A stretch of DNA of 64,000 nucleotides, taken from positions 17,670,001-17,734,000 of the forward strand of contig QCXZ01000001.1 of assembly GCA_025024175.1 (NCBI GenBank). The letters run 5' to 3'. The DNA is from Rhyzopertha dominica. Lineage: Eukaryota > Arthropoda > Insecta > Coleoptera > Bostrichidae. Position 1 is the first letter of the stretch; each line of letters starts with the position of its first letter. Below, piece by piece: positions 12,401 to 25,059 of this stretch. The position numbers and the translations under genes are program-made. The notes below the pieces were generated by a model, which saw only the letters and a list, made by a program, of their open reading frames with translations, was not told the origin of the DNA and did no database searches.

Positions 12401-13899
12401 ATGCAGTGCAAAGACATACTTGATATCTGAAAGGATATTGTAAATACGTAAGTGCTATCGAAGTTGAGTCTTCATGATATTTTCGATAAATTCTGATAAT
12501 GCATACATTAATAAATAAGGTCTAAAACCTATAACTTCAGAATGGTAGAATTTTTATAAGGCCTCCTTTCTGTCTGAAAACATGGAATTTTCTATGTACA
12601 CGTTAATAATGTGTGTAAGAAATAAGCGGATGGTAACACAACTGGCCAAAATACCAAAAATATTATGGATTTATTTTGCACCTAACATTTAAAAATTGTA
12701 CGCAGCATTAGTATTAGTAGTGGCAAAGTTAGGACTTTCTGTAAAACTATTCCTAATATTGAGAAACTTGATCAAATGTATGCATATCATATTTAGAATA
12801 TTTATACAGTCCTACTACTGAAATTATGCACCTGTATATCATATTTTGTACTAGGGTTCTATAAGATCGCAAGTACACTTGAAGACTTAATTGAAGGAAC
12901 GGCTAGGGTTGTTATATGAGGTGCTTAGCAGTAAAGAGTAAAGATCTCTTTACTGACCCGATATTCACATAGCACTTTCTATCTCTAGGAAATGGTAGAG
13001 AGTGCAGCGTGTCCCCCTGTCGGGAATTTAACAAGATTTTCTACTCCTTTATTAGTAAATTGCTTATTACGCACCGTGTATACTTCATTAGTAAATTCGT
13101 TTTACACACAGTGTTATGCAATGACTAGCAGGTATTTTTTTTATTACGTTACAGTTTCAAATTTAGTATTGCGTTCACAAGATTTTACCCCATGTCACTT
13201 GATTGTTAGAAATATCACAAGAAATAGTTAATGTTTGTACAACATTATCATGAAAGTGTAGACTTCTAGATGCATTTGCCTTTCGAAAGGTATTTAGACT
13301 AGGTTTATTTAAATAACATTAAATTAAAATTAAAACGTTCCAGTTATTGTAACCAGTGATTATATCCGAGGAACCCCATTCTCCAGGGTTTTCAATATTT
13401 TGTTGTGACTGTCATTTACTGTCATACTGTCATTAACCTATTCGTTTTTGCTGAATAAAGGCCATATAAGGTTGTAAAAATATAAACGTCGTAGAAAAAG
13501 TATAGTACATTACTCTAGTTGTAAGGCAATTACGCACTCGTGGAAATGCGTTTATACTACTGCGAATATGCTTCTTACAACTCTCGTTATGTAATATACT
13601 ATTTTATTATTAATTAAGTCTTCGCGTATACCTATCCTTGCATTGTATATTAATTTGCTTGAGCATATGGAAGACAGTTTCTACAAGTGCTTACTTCAAC
13701 CGCATCAAATACGGCAAATATCTAGATAAAATAATTAACAAAACAACTTTGCTATTTAAACTCATCTATGAATCTACCCCAAATGATAACATTAAAGAAA
13801 TACGAACGATCATTTAATTTTGTGCACTAAATATACGTATAAAATATTGTACTGCAATTTAGACTTATTTCCACAAATTAAATTTACCTTTGTGCGCTA
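12401..13899. other. Gene-free stretch
   Basis: A 79-codon + strand open stretch at 12992..13231 has no recognisable features. Nothing else seen. Confidence 0.4.
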
Positions 13900-14060
13900 G
13901 ATCATTATTACAGTTAGCACCTATTTCTCAAAATCAAGGCCGATTTCAAAAACCGTCCTATTACACAACCCGATTTTCTGAACTCACCCAATTAATTAGC
14001 GCTCTGTAGTTAATTGCCATTTACGTTTTATTGTTTTGTGTAAACTGAAATTGAAATCTA
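13900..14060. promoter_or_regulatory. Candidate regulatory island with homeodomain-type sites
   Basis: Several TAATTA/TTAATTG-type cores (CCAATTAATTAGCG, TAGTTAATTGCC) sit close together in more balanced sequence. A homeodomain-bound enhancer is a guess. Confidence 0.2.
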
Positions 14061-15228
14061 GGCCACTATTCGGTTGAGTAGAGAACGGTTTAAAACAGAA
14101 ATTCAACGTTACAGTTGAAACCAAAAATTAAATTTTACACAGCTCAGTAGACTTTATTATGGCCCAGTGAATTCGAAACCTTTCAGTCGGCAAAAATGGT
14201 AGCAACCCTTTGAAGAGCATTGTCCGTGTTTAATGTTTTGGAAAAATCACGCCACGTTTGATGATGTTGTAACACAACGTTTATTGTCGTTAGGTGGTTA
14301 AATGGACTTGGTGCGAATACTGCTGGCTTAATTTTAGTTCTGTCTACCTGGAAGGTGTACGTCAACGAAACTGGCGGGAATAATCAACACTTTTTACTAG
14401 TTTTTTTTCCTCGAAGCTGCTTATAGGTATAGAGATCTACCCATGGGTGTGCAGTAAGATAACGTAGGTACCTAGTTTTAAAACATTTGGTCTAGAAGTG
14501 CTAAGACTATCGCTTGAAACTATTACTAACTTTATTAATTCGAATTGATGTAGCCATTCGTTTACAGCAAGCCTATAAAATGGAAAGATTCATTTTACGC
14601 AAGTCAAGCTGAAATCTGTGCGTAATAGACTTGGGTCTAAAATGGTAAAACATTTGTACAATACCGCATCTAGACAATTACCTTATTGTTTTATTTGGAA
14701 GACCTTGTTATATTACTACAGTTTTAAATTACTTACCAAAAATAAATACGTAAGTCTGTTAATATTAATTTTGTGCGTAGTAGTACTTTTGAGTTCTTCT
14801 ACACTGAGAAATCTAACTCTTGCTTTGGCCGATGTTATTTCGAACATATTCAAAATGAAACTATTCCTATCTGCACAAATTAATTACTTTATCGTAACAG
14901 TACATGAAAACGTATTACTTTAATTTATTTCAATTTATATGAGGGTGATTATACATTCACTAGGTATGTAATTCAAAAAAATAACTTTTTTTTTATAATC
15001 TTTTAACAGCAGCCTATTCGATTGTTATTGGTTTTTGTATCTAGAAGATTTTGAGAATGTTTGCATTTCTGGAAATTATAAATACTAATGACTATTGTTC
15101 CAATGTTGGCATTTGAGATCTTTGTTTTGATCTACATATATTCGTACACGTAACATTTTAGCAGACTGCTTGTAAATGTGAAGTTTTGTTAAGTATAAGG
15201 AATAAAAAATTAATCAAAACCCATACCT
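14061..15228. other. Gene-free stretch
   Basis: Small open stretches only (for example 14183..14365 on -, 14618..14923 on +). None has recognisable domains. Confidence 0.4.
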
Positions 15229-15236
15229 ATACAAGG

Positions 15237-15613
15237 CAGTGGCGTGGCATACTGATTTCCTAAATGTAATTGCTTGGCGCTATGTAAATTCTCGTCGGGA
15301 ACATGATAAAATTATCGTAAAAAAGTGTGATCCAAAGGCAAAATTTATTTGTAATTAATCTTAATACGCCTAGATTTTAGAGTAAAAGTAAAATTTTATG
15401 CGGAAAGGAAAACTGATAACTATCCACTAGTGTTCGTGCAACCCAATGTAATCATTTGTTCTGGCGATTGCATTACAGCAGCAACGGCGATTATGTATAA
15501 CCACATATTGTGTGCATTCGTTTTGATTTTCGGTATAAGACTTAGGAAGGATAATTTTATCGTTTGCTGTTGTAATCAGCGATTACAGCGATTTTATGGA
15601 CGCCACGCCACTG
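15237..15613. mobile_element. hAT-type MITE with 8-bp target duplication
   Basis: CAGTGGCGTGGC at 15237 is mirrored by GCCACGCCACTG ending at 15613. It is flanked by ATACAAGG (15229..15236) and ATACATGG (15614..15621), an 8-bp duplication with one change. An 8-bp duplication and CAGTGGCG ends are hallmarks of the hAT superfamily. The 377-bp body encodes no transposase, so it depended on an enzyme made elsewhere. Confidence 0.7.
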
Positions 15614-15691
15614 ATACATGGGTATTGCCAGCGCAACCCAAATTTTACATGTACCGTCATACACAACATCAAAATCACGTTCGACAACACC

Positions 15692-15788
15692 CATGAAGCA
15701 ATATATCAAATTTTGTGTAAAGAATGGGCTTTTTGACCCTAGTGACCCTATCTAAAAAAAGTTGTGTGGACAGGCCTACATCTAGAAG
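15692..15788. repeat. Direct repeat flanking the TTATAAA-rich block, copy 1
   Basis: This starts CATGAAGCAATATATCAAAT and contains GTGTGGACAGGCCTACATCT. The same roughly 97 bp recurs at 17238..17334 with few differences. Confidence 0.8.
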
Positions 15789-16062
15789 TCGTAGTCTCTG
15801 ATACTTCACCCATATTTGACATGAACCATCAATAAATAATACGCGTGAAGCAAAACCGATTTTTTACACCTTAAGGTACTATGATCATGATCACTCATAG
15901 ACATAGTCGTTCTATAGCATCCACGAAGAAAATCGCATTTTTTGCACTTTTATGTAACATGATGCATGTCCGCCCATGTGTCCGTCACAACCTTAAACAA
16001 ATGTACGTGCAACATCATACTTAGCATCACGTTCACGATACCCACCCAACAAGCAAAATTAT

Positions 16063-17220
16063 TTTATAATTTCCAAATAGCAAGGCATATTTGCTTTATT
16101 GTTGTTTTATTATTGTTCCTAATCGTCTGTGTTATTTTATAAGGTATTCCCCTGCGAGTATTCAGCTTCAGTAAACTGAATTGTTATATAGTTTAGTGTT
16201 AGGAACGTTTTCACAGCAAAATTATAAAACAGTGTTAAGCACCGTTTTATAGTCATTGTATAAAGTTTTACACAACTTTTTATAAAACATTTTCCCAGTG
16301 GAGACAAATTATTTTATAAAGGGTTTAAATATATGTCATTCAACACTGAATCGTCATCTTGTGAACACCTATTATATCAAGTCTTGATTTGACACATGTA
16401 AAAAAACAATTTGTTATATAGCAATTTCTTTTGTGATAATCGTGTTTTATAAAGAGGAAGCCATATTATTATCATGATTATAAGCACGTATATGGCTGTC
16501 AGTGCATAAAGCCCACTAAAAATTATTTTTTTACAAAAAAGTAATGTACAAAAGTTATGTTTCTAACAAAATAATTATAAAATGCGGTTTATAATCAGTG
16601 CAGATAGGTTTAAGATGTCACATGATTAAAAATTTTTTTGTATTTAGTAAATATTTCTTTTAATTTGATGAAATACTTATTATTTTTGAAGCGCTTAAAA
16701 ATTTTGTACACATATATCCATATGTTTCACAAAAAATTTTCTTTGGTAGTAGTTTCTCGGGACTACAATTCAATACTACGCATATTTTATGTCATCTGGT
16801 ACGGTATATATCTCAGTCTGAGGACATGTTTTATTTTACAGAAAAGGAATAAAGAAATAAATCATTCTCCGCCAAATCAATTAAAACACCGAAAGATCCC
16901 TTTGAAGATGCTAAATGCAACAGAATTGTCGCATAATAGATAATGCTGTAACATTGGTAAAACTGTTTTATAATAAATTGCTATAAAACTTTTTTGTAAC
17001 TGATTTATAGTAATTTTTATACCACCTCTGTAACATCTAGAAAACTGTTCTATAACACCTACTAAAACCATTATGGGATACTGTATATAACTAAAATGTT
17101 TTATAAAGATGCTCCTTTTTTCATATTTAGGCATTCTATAAACGTTGTAACAATGTTTACAAGCGTACCACTGTTTTATAAAAATTGGTTTATAAACGTT
17201 TGCCTGACCATTATAAAGCT
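16063..17220. repeat. Block rich in TTATAAA motifs
   Basis: Around twenty occurrences of TTATAAA/TTTATAA-type cores, often as GTTTTATAAA or its complement, are spread irregularly over about 1.1 kb. They are separated by unique-looking sequence including stretches such as ACTGTTTTATAA and its complement TTATAAAACAGT. The motif density is well above neighbouring sequence of similar AT content. With the direct repeats on either side, it is probably the body of an uncharacterised repetitive element. No protein is apparent. Confidence 0.5.
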
Positions 17221-17237
17221 GTTAGTTGCTAGTTGGG

Positions 17238-17334
17238 CATGAAGCAATATATCAAATTTTGTATAAAGAAAGGGCTTTTTGATTCTAGTAAACCCAATCT
17301 AAAAAAAGTTATGTGGACAGGCCTACATCTAGAA
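17238..17334. repeat. Direct repeat flanking the TTATAAA-rich block, copy 2
   Basis: Second copy of the repeat at 15692..15788, same orientation. It is followed at about 17380 by a short (ACGG)n run, CACGGACGGACGGACG, common near ends of invertebrate repeats. Confidence 0.8.
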
Positions 17335-17399
17335 AATATCTTAGGTCGACCTGACGCTTAGAAGCCGAGATCTCACTATTCACGGACGGACGGACGTCA

Positions 17400-19359
17400 A
17401 ATCGAGCATATAAGAACTTTCATCCAGAGTGATGGGTTGTGCTAAAAATGAACTACTAAGCTAATCAGAATATAAAACAGTTGTTTATATTATGTCGATC
17501 CGAAGCTACCAGACAGTATAGAGTACGCTGCTGACATTTGCCATCCATAAACAAAGATACTAATGATAGGGAGCGTTAAAATTTCCAGCTACTTACTTAT
17601 TCACTTTCCCAAGAATGTCATTTTTAGTCAAATAGTAAACCAAGACCTTTCATTATTTCAAGACATAAATCTTTGAGGGTTATCCACATCTCTTTGAAGC
17701 ACTTAACAGTCACTGCTTATTGATAAATTTTTAAGTCATCACATTTTCATTACATACATAAATAAATTATAATATCTACCGAGCGTCCATTGAAGAATTC
17801 AAGGTGACAAGATTTATAATGAAAATGACTTAATGTTAAAACAATATGCCCGTATACAGTTGTTGACAATGCACGCCCCATAACACCTGTTTTATTTGAA
17901 TGAATATTGGTACCTAGAGTGGTTCCAGAAAGGCTAAACACGAAGGCGGTCATCCAAGAATTTAAGAACGCCTGAGACCCTCAAAACAGTAAAATAGTAT
18001 ATTTAGGTTTTCTGCGATATTATAAAATTATCAGTAACTATTATGTCAGGTATATAACGCCACCCATAGTTCAAAATGTTAAAAAACGGCCGAAACTTGA
18101 TCATAAAGTCTGATGTCTCTTATATCTAAATATAATTAAAAAAGGAATGCTTACTGCTATATCACTAAATCTCATTAATGTTGAAATAAATTTTATGTTT
18201 TGTTCGGAATTATTCTGAACTGCAAAATTGCAATGCATAAATAATCTCTCCACTACAACACAGCGAATAATGTATAAACAAGTAGCTGTAGTATACCACT
18301 GTTATGAATTATACTTGCATATACTTACTGCTTAATCTTAATCTGAAAATTATCTAAAATTGTGCATTTTAAAGGTATCGAAAGGGATGTGACGCATATG
18401 CGCTTATGACTTCTAATATTGACAGTCATGAAACCTTATTTCATCAGACTGTCATTTGCATTTATTTTATAATATATTGAGTGCTGATTCCATTTTAAAA
18501 CCTACTAGTACTGATTATAATGTATATTAACCCTATAAATACTGAAGACACATACGACAAATGATGTCACCCGATAAATAACCGCATAAAAAGCTGTTTT
18601 GCGTGGAAACTGTCCTGTTTCCAAAATTGCTTTAATTTTTAGAACAATTACAAGACACAACTTTGGGAATAAACTCCAATAAATGTCGGTCATAAAACCG
18701 GAGAATGAATTCAATTACAGACAAAACACTCGACTTCAAAATTTCAAGTTTACGAAAGGACTGATTAATTACAAATTGTACTTCCTTCGTTATCGGTAGT
18801 TACAAGTAACCTTATAACCCACAAATCTTGGTTAAAAATTTAAAATAAAAATGCGTGTTTTATAGTTATACCAGGTAGTATACTTTCGTACGACAGTCTT
18901 TGTAACAGCCACACATTTTTGCAATAATAACTGTTTGTTTAATTAATTAATGCGTTTTAATACTTCATAGTAGATATACCTACAGGTATAAAGTTCGAGT
19001 AGCATTATCGCTCTAAAACCGTGATATTCTTGCAAATAATTTTTATAAAATAACTCTTAATTTTCTTCGGTGTGGATATAGTTGAACAAGATTTGTGATT
19101 TTGTGTTTTTATTTTCTAAAAAAAAACAATTTATTTGTAAACAAATTCGCGTTTAAGACTAGATGCCAGACGAAAAACATTGTTAAAATAAATAATATTT
19201 AATCCGGGTTCATCAAAAAACAGCAGCTCTTAATAATGAGTTTCAAAATTGTATTTCTGTTTAAACAGAATGTTTGGTTTAATTGGACTAGTAAGTACCT
19301 GTTTTTTGATGCAACCGTACTCATTAAACGAGTCGTAACTTAACATAAATTTACCCTGT
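17400..19359. other. Gene-free AT-rich stretch
   Basis: Nothing recognised. Confidence 0.5.
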
Positions 19360-19760
19360 GTGTGGCGCCAAACTTGTGATGATTAGTCTGTATAAAGTCA
19401 TAAACTCGATAACTACCCATCATGCTTAGCCAGAAGAGCTAGAGGATGTCGTTTTTATTTAGTCTCACTTAACGGCAGCCTTTTTTCGTAACCCCCAAGT
19501 CGGTAGCGATTTATGTATAGCCGAGCCTTGAATATGTAAATCGCATTATAGGCGCATAATTAACGCGTTACGCCTTACCCCATTATCTAGATTCATGAAC
19601 AAGTGTAGTTTTGCATATCGCAAACCCCTCCGCATCGGTTCCGATCTGGGTTTTATTAAAAGCGAACAATGGACGGCGACTAGGATTAAAACAATTTTGT
19701 ATCGCATGTGATGACTTTATGTGCACGTTTTAACACTTGCGTTTATGATATAGTGCTCTA
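19360..19760. promoter_or_regulatory. Candidate regulatory island
   Basis: Balanced-composition sequence without an open frame, holding TTTATG, CATAATTAACGCG and TTTTATTAAAAG cores of homeodomain type. Function inferred from texture only. Confidence 0.25.
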
Positions 19761-20224
19761 ACAGATGGTTTAAAGCGACCTCAGCCTACCACTGTAATTA
19801 ATATTGTAAAACATTGATCATTATCTTTTCGAATAAGTTTTCCGATAGCAGATCGAGCGACAGAAAGCACATTGAGTTATGTTTTAGGTCTCCACATGAA
19901 TTTAGAAATATAGTTTCTTTACGCTACCTTAATGTAAATATGGTGGAAGAGCTTGTTAATGTGAAGAAGATATATTCTACAAGCAGTATTTTTGTTTCTT
20001 AACTTGTAGGTAAGTTGTTTTATTAATTATGTTGTCTTATGTTGACATGTTGGTACAAAGAAGTTCGAGCACAATTAAATACATCTCATCAGTTGATTTA
20101 GAAGGCACTTAAAAACATCATTCATTCGATTTAACTTTTAAACGTGGAAATAATGAACGATGAAAAGTATTCTGCGGAGGTATTACTTAAGTACAGAAGC
20201 GACCATTTTTTGTAGTGATACATG

Positions 20225-20335
20225 ACGCTATGACCAAAACACAATTCAACAGAACCCCAACGCACTCCTAAACGATCTTAAAGAAAAAGGTCTCAGGCGA
20301 GAAAACGAAATGTTGCGCCAACAACGTTACAGTGT
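20225..20335 (+). repeat. Coding-like repeat module, copy 1
   Basis: The sequence around ATGACCAAAACACAATTCAA and LNDLKEKGLRRENE (with a frameshift) parallels 20865..20970. Both look like eroded copies of one reading frame. Confidence 0.4.
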
Positions 20336-20714
20336 ATCGAGTCAAGTACATACAAAAATCACACAATTGTGGTACATATAAGATCCCGGCAGATGAAAAC
20401 TGCCTTTGAAACACCCTGGCTTACGAAATACTATGTGTCTGCGAAAGCGATGTCTCTGCTTAAACCCATAATATTTAACAATACTTTAAGAAAAAATGGC
20501 AGATTTGTTTTTTTTTTAATTTTCACTATGATTTGTAAGTTAAAAGAAACTTAATTTTTTACGCGAAAATTTACGTTCTTCTATACATTTATGTAGTATT
20601 GAAAAACATTCAAGGGTCTGGCTATTTATCTGCCATTTAAAAGAAATCCATTTCTTACGGCACTATTTATAGGTGCCATCAGGTTGAGGTAGGTCAGTGC
20701 ATTAGATTATTCTT

Positions 20715-20978
20715 CAGTTACGTGTATATCGGATAAAAATTGGGCAAGTGTTGACGACGACGACACGTTGTATAAGAGAATATATTAACCAACAAGAACA
20801 CAAAAACCCTGCAAGAGAAATACGAAAAAGCTCTAAATCGCAATAGACAATACATCTGGAAGTTGCTTGGACGAAACTGTTCAAGCACTACGACCAAATT
20901 ACAGTTCAATAGAATCTCAGTTCTCAGCGACCTCGAAGAAAGAGGTTTCAGGGGAGAAGAAGAAATCATAGAGGAATG
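20715..20978 (+). repeat. Coding-like repeat module, copy 2
   Basis: The + strand frame from about 20811 reads as a charged, helix-forming peptide (LQEKYEKALNRNRQYIWKLL near its start, VLSDLEERGFRGEEEIIEE near its end) and stops at TGA. Part of it matches the module at 20225..20335. It lies just upstream of a LINE 3' end, so it may be part of the same or a neighbouring retroelement. I do not recognise the domain. Confidence 0.4.
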
Positions 20979-21142
20979 AACAGAAATGAGGAGTAAGATA
21001 CTACTATGACAGCGCGATTATTTTGTATATAAAGCAAGAAGACATGTAAACAACCTCAGCCTCAGAAAATTGAAAAGGCTGTAAATAATCTCTAATAGAA
21101 AAAACTAATGTAGACATACCCGAAATATCCCTTAGCACATCC

Positions 21143-21580
21143 TCACCCCATCAAGNGCACCAGCAAGAAATCAGACAAACACAAAGAACCGTCAACATCA
21201 TCAGTAACAAGCAACTTAAGCAAAACATATATAGGAATCATAATTACCACTTCCAAAAGATAAGAAAATAATGAATAAAGAGGTCCTAAATCTGCACACA
21301 ACTCCCGACATTGCTTATACGAGGAAAAACAATGCAATCGAGCTAAGCCAACATCAAAGAAAGAAACACATAAGGAAAGTGTTAAATGGTTGGGTGTGCA
21401 CCTTACAATACTTCCGATTCTAGTCCTCCGCTTCTCATAACATGCGCTATGTCGAAGCCCACCAGCAACAGGCGTGCCACCATTCCAACCCAGCATTGAC
21501 GGCCAGCCCGACGGTATATCTAGGAGCGGCAGAAGTACCTACCATACTCTGGTTTAATCAATCAATCAATCAATTAATCA
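21143..21580 (+). mobile_element. LINE 3' end with (ATCA)n tail
   Basis: The last 130 bp, including CCAACCCAGCATTGACGG, GCCCGACGGTATATC and GAGCGGCAGAAGTACCTACC, match the reverse complement of 33070..33190. Both copies end in TCAATCAATC-type repeats. A shared 3' tail with a short tandem repeat, and no inverted repeats, fits a 5'-truncated non-LTR retrotransposon. The same family's reverse transcriptase is seen at 33308..34520. Confidence 0.7.
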
Positions 21581-22179
21581 TTCAATGACAACAAACTGGT
21601 TATTGCGCTGGAAGCTTGCTAAAGGTTTATTCAAACTATATTGTTCAGCACATGTCGGTTTACATTAGATATCATAGGAAGAGCTCTATTAATAAGACTA
21701 AAGATTCTGATGATCCATTATCATATGCATTATAGTCTTCTAATATGAATTATCGGGTATGATTTACAGCTATAAGGTCTCTTTCAATATTCTCTTTAGG
21801 TAATTTAGTTTGGATACCGTAAATATAATGGGATAAATGTTTGCGCGATGCCTTCAAAATCTAACATTGTAGTACTTTCAAACAATATACTTATAAACTA
21901 GTACTGCTACGAATAGTTTGCACGAGAAGTTCTTTTCTAGGTTTTCGCATTCACTTATGAAACGAGTACAAATCCTATACATATACTTCTCTATGATCAG
22001 TTACACAATAATGGATAACAAGTACGTCAATTAATATTACGATTTCAGTCGTTCCTTTCTTGGGTTTGTTACATCAAGTAGGTATTTGCAACCTCGCTAA
22101 GAATAATATAATATTTCTGTAGTTTGCGAACCGTAACTTCCAAATTAAAAATGGTTTTACATCTCGTCCAAATCGCTGT
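21581..22179. other. Gene-free stretch
   Basis: Nothing recognised. Confidence 0.5.
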
Positions 22180-22420
22180 ATATAAGGGTCCGTNATGATT
22201 ACTATTCATGTGAGCTAGTGTGAATCCGCATAATACGCAATTACTGGTAGGTTTATCGGTACACGTGGCCACCCACGTCGTTGGCACGTGCGAGCTAGAG
22301 GATAATCCCAGGTTAATTGGCAGGTTTAATCATGGCAATCCCCGGACTTATTAAATATGCCCCATGAACTATAAGGCGGTAAAAATTACATTGATGGAGT
22401 GGTGGAGAAGAAATGTTTTT
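22180..22420. promoter_or_regulatory. Candidate enhancer with paired CACGTG E-boxes
   Basis: CACGTG occurs at 22262..22267 and 22285..22290, followed by TAATCC (22303..22308, Otx/Bicoid type) and TTAATTG (22313..22319, homeodomain type). bHLH proteins bind CACGTG. The cluster is real sequence; its use is inferred. Confidence 0.3.
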
Positions 22421-22999
22421 GAAATAGGTGCTATTAAGACGCTAAAAACCTGCTGCGCAATTAAGGAGTAGAGTAGCGTAGTTTTGATTATTTGCGAAAT
22501 TTCCTTAAAAACAACGCATAAAGTCGGAAATAAAGATTATTCTATACTAAATACGTATTTTCTATGTCAGGAAACGCTGTACTACTGACATGTACAAGGT
22601 ATGCTATAAAAATTATTGTATTAAGTATGTATTCTTAGAAGTTCATTCAGAATTGAAAATCTATGTGTGTACTTGTATAACGTTAAAAAGAACTGACATG
22701 CGAAATCGATCTATGTATTGATCATGCGTTTTATGTAGTCAGTTGGAAAATCTTCTTGATTGACATGCCTTTATTAAAGTTATTTGAAATGGATATGTAT
22801 ATAGTAGATAGTAGATACACATATATAGTCTTATAGCCTCGTCCACCTTTCGCTATTTTTATTTTCCACTCCACATTTAATTTACGAAACTGATAGCACT
22901 CGCCGAGTCGCCATTCGTTGTTTGATTTCTTACAAATCCTCTTCGCTTCTTCCTATGTAGCATTTCTTTTCGTCAGAATTGCACTTAACGCTTTATTCA
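22421..22999. other. Gene-free stretch
   Basis: Nothing clear. The right part may already belong to the LINE remnant that follows. Confidence 0.4.
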
Positions 23000-23850
23000 G
23001 TATGTTACCATCGGCCATCATCTAACTCGTCTTCGTCAATGCATTTCAAATAGTTTTCATTCGCCGAATACTTTTCATCTCATTTAAGTGATCGAACCTT
23101 TAGCCGACTTTGTTCTATGCTGTTGTTTTTTAAGTTGCACATTCAGGCTATCTTGGTTAATGCGTTTCTTATTTTACTTTCATAGTAACTCCCATTGCAT
23201 TCCTAAGCTACTAATGTTTTAATTTCCTTAGTAACATTCGAGATTGGGATTTATTCATTAAGACTAGACTAGACGCTGTTTTATAAACTTTGACTTATGC
23301 TTGGTCAGTTATCTCTTGTTACGTACGAAGTTTTGGCTTATTGTTTAAAAAAGTCTTTCAGCTGTTTCACTCGCATGCTCCATAAGACTGTTGAAGTCCC
23401 AACAAAAATTGTTATATGATCCGCATATGCTTATTATGCTGTATGTTATAGTTACTTGCACTTATACGTGCAATGTATAGCTGTTTTGTCAGGGATTTAG
23501 TTTCCTTCATCACTTAATTTGTAAACAGTATATTATATTTTTTTATATTTTATTTATTATAATTTTGTTTATTAAACAAAATTAATTGGGCTGGGAATAC
23601 TACCTTGTCTGAGACTTACGTTAGAACATTAATCCTTTGAATTGTATACCATTTATTCTTACATAATTTTGATTATTTTTGTATATATTTTTGATTGTTT
23701 CTATTAAGGTGCCTCAATTCTGCATTGTTGTAATGTGTTCCATATTACATTTATAGGAACTTGGTCAAAATCTTCATCGAGATCTAAGAAGGTTATGTAT
23801 GTTTCACGACTTTGTTCTATATAGTTCTGTCAGATTATTAGTTTATAAAA
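23000..23850 (-). pseudogene. LINE reverse transcriptase remnant
   Basis: On the - strand, TFLDLDEDFDQVP (rc of about 23755..23797) matches the LINE RT block 'TFLDLEKAFDRVP'. It is followed by ETIKNIYKNNQNYVRINGIQ, then VSLRQGSIPSPINF matching 'GVRQGSVLSPLLF', and AYADHITIFVGT (rc of about 23400..23431), where the catalytic YADD has become YADH. Frameshifts break every block apart. Downstream KIRNALTKI may be the start of the C-terminal region. This family is different from the copy at 33-34.5 kb. Confidence 0.65.
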
Positions 23851-25059
23851 ATAAAAAAAAATATTTATACTTTATGGTAACTGTTTATGTCAGAAACCAA
23901 TTATCGCTAAAAATGGTACACACATCTATGTAGATGGAGTTAACATTTCATTGAATACAAAAATCCCCCCTATATTATTATTATTAGTATTTCAAGTTTA
24001 TAAGTGTGTAAGTACTGGTATTAGAGAAAATGAATCTTAAAAAAACTGAGTAGTAATCATGGATTTTTGAAAGCTTTTGTAGTTATTTAATACTTTTCCA
24101 TAATACTAAGTAATTAGCTAACCAAATAAAAACTAAGGCACATCTTTCAGAGCAACTTTTGTATCTGTTGCTTTATTTACATTCAACTCCAACCAACATT
24201 TAACTAAAAATTGCTTTATTTGGCAGCTGCGGATACTGGCAAAGATGTGGTTCTTACATTTCAAATATAGATAATTGCTCTGAGATTATTAAAACTTTCT
24301 TTTATTTTATTAGTAAGAAGTGTATGACATTTCAACTGACAATTTTTTTTGTGTTATGAATTATTATAACGCTGTATTATCGCATAACAATAAAATCAAT
24401 TGTTTATACTATATTAAATTAATTGTTAAAAAAGCGTGTGTCAAAAGTTTCNAGTTTAGAGAAATCTAGGGAACTTTTGGTGCCTAGCTGGGGTATATAC
24501 ATAAAAATTCGCAACTCTGAAAATTATTGGGCTACAATCACTATGGTTTGAAATATCCGGAAAACAGTTTAGTATGCGAAAGCTTTGAATTGTATATAGA
24601 AATACACTAAACTCATTTCATAATCGTTCTTTCAACTTTAAATATACTGAAATTCGCATAGTGGCAGTTGCTTCTGAAATAATTTCTTATATGTCTATTT
24701 CATAATGATAGATCATTCTGTTGTTTGCTTTACTTATCAGAAAATTGCACGTGTGCGCTATAGTAAATAAATGCAGCGATTACGTGTAGTTTGCAATATT
24801 TATAAAGCTTTTTCAACACGTTTAATGAAAAACTGCTACATAAATGATAATCGTTCAACTTAAATATCTCTTTATGTACAACTTACGTAAGTGTAAGTGT
24901 GCATCAAAAATATTTTCGTCATCTTAACAAACTTTGTAAACTGCTTGTTTTTGAGGGAACCGAAGAGAGAACCTTAAGCAAATATCGCAATAATGCGGCT
25001 AAGTTATTGCATCAAGCTTATAATTACTTGTTTATAATCTGCCAAACGTTACATGTTTA
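23851..25059. other. Gene-free AT-rich stretch
   Basis: Nothing recognised. Confidence 0.5.

Noticed and set aside
16638..16943. 101-codon + strand frame in the TTATAAA block
   Set aside because: AT-rich with no motif, and it lies within repetitive sequence.
21143..21496. 117-codon - strand frame
   Set aside because: It is antisense to the LINE 3' end identified on the + strand.
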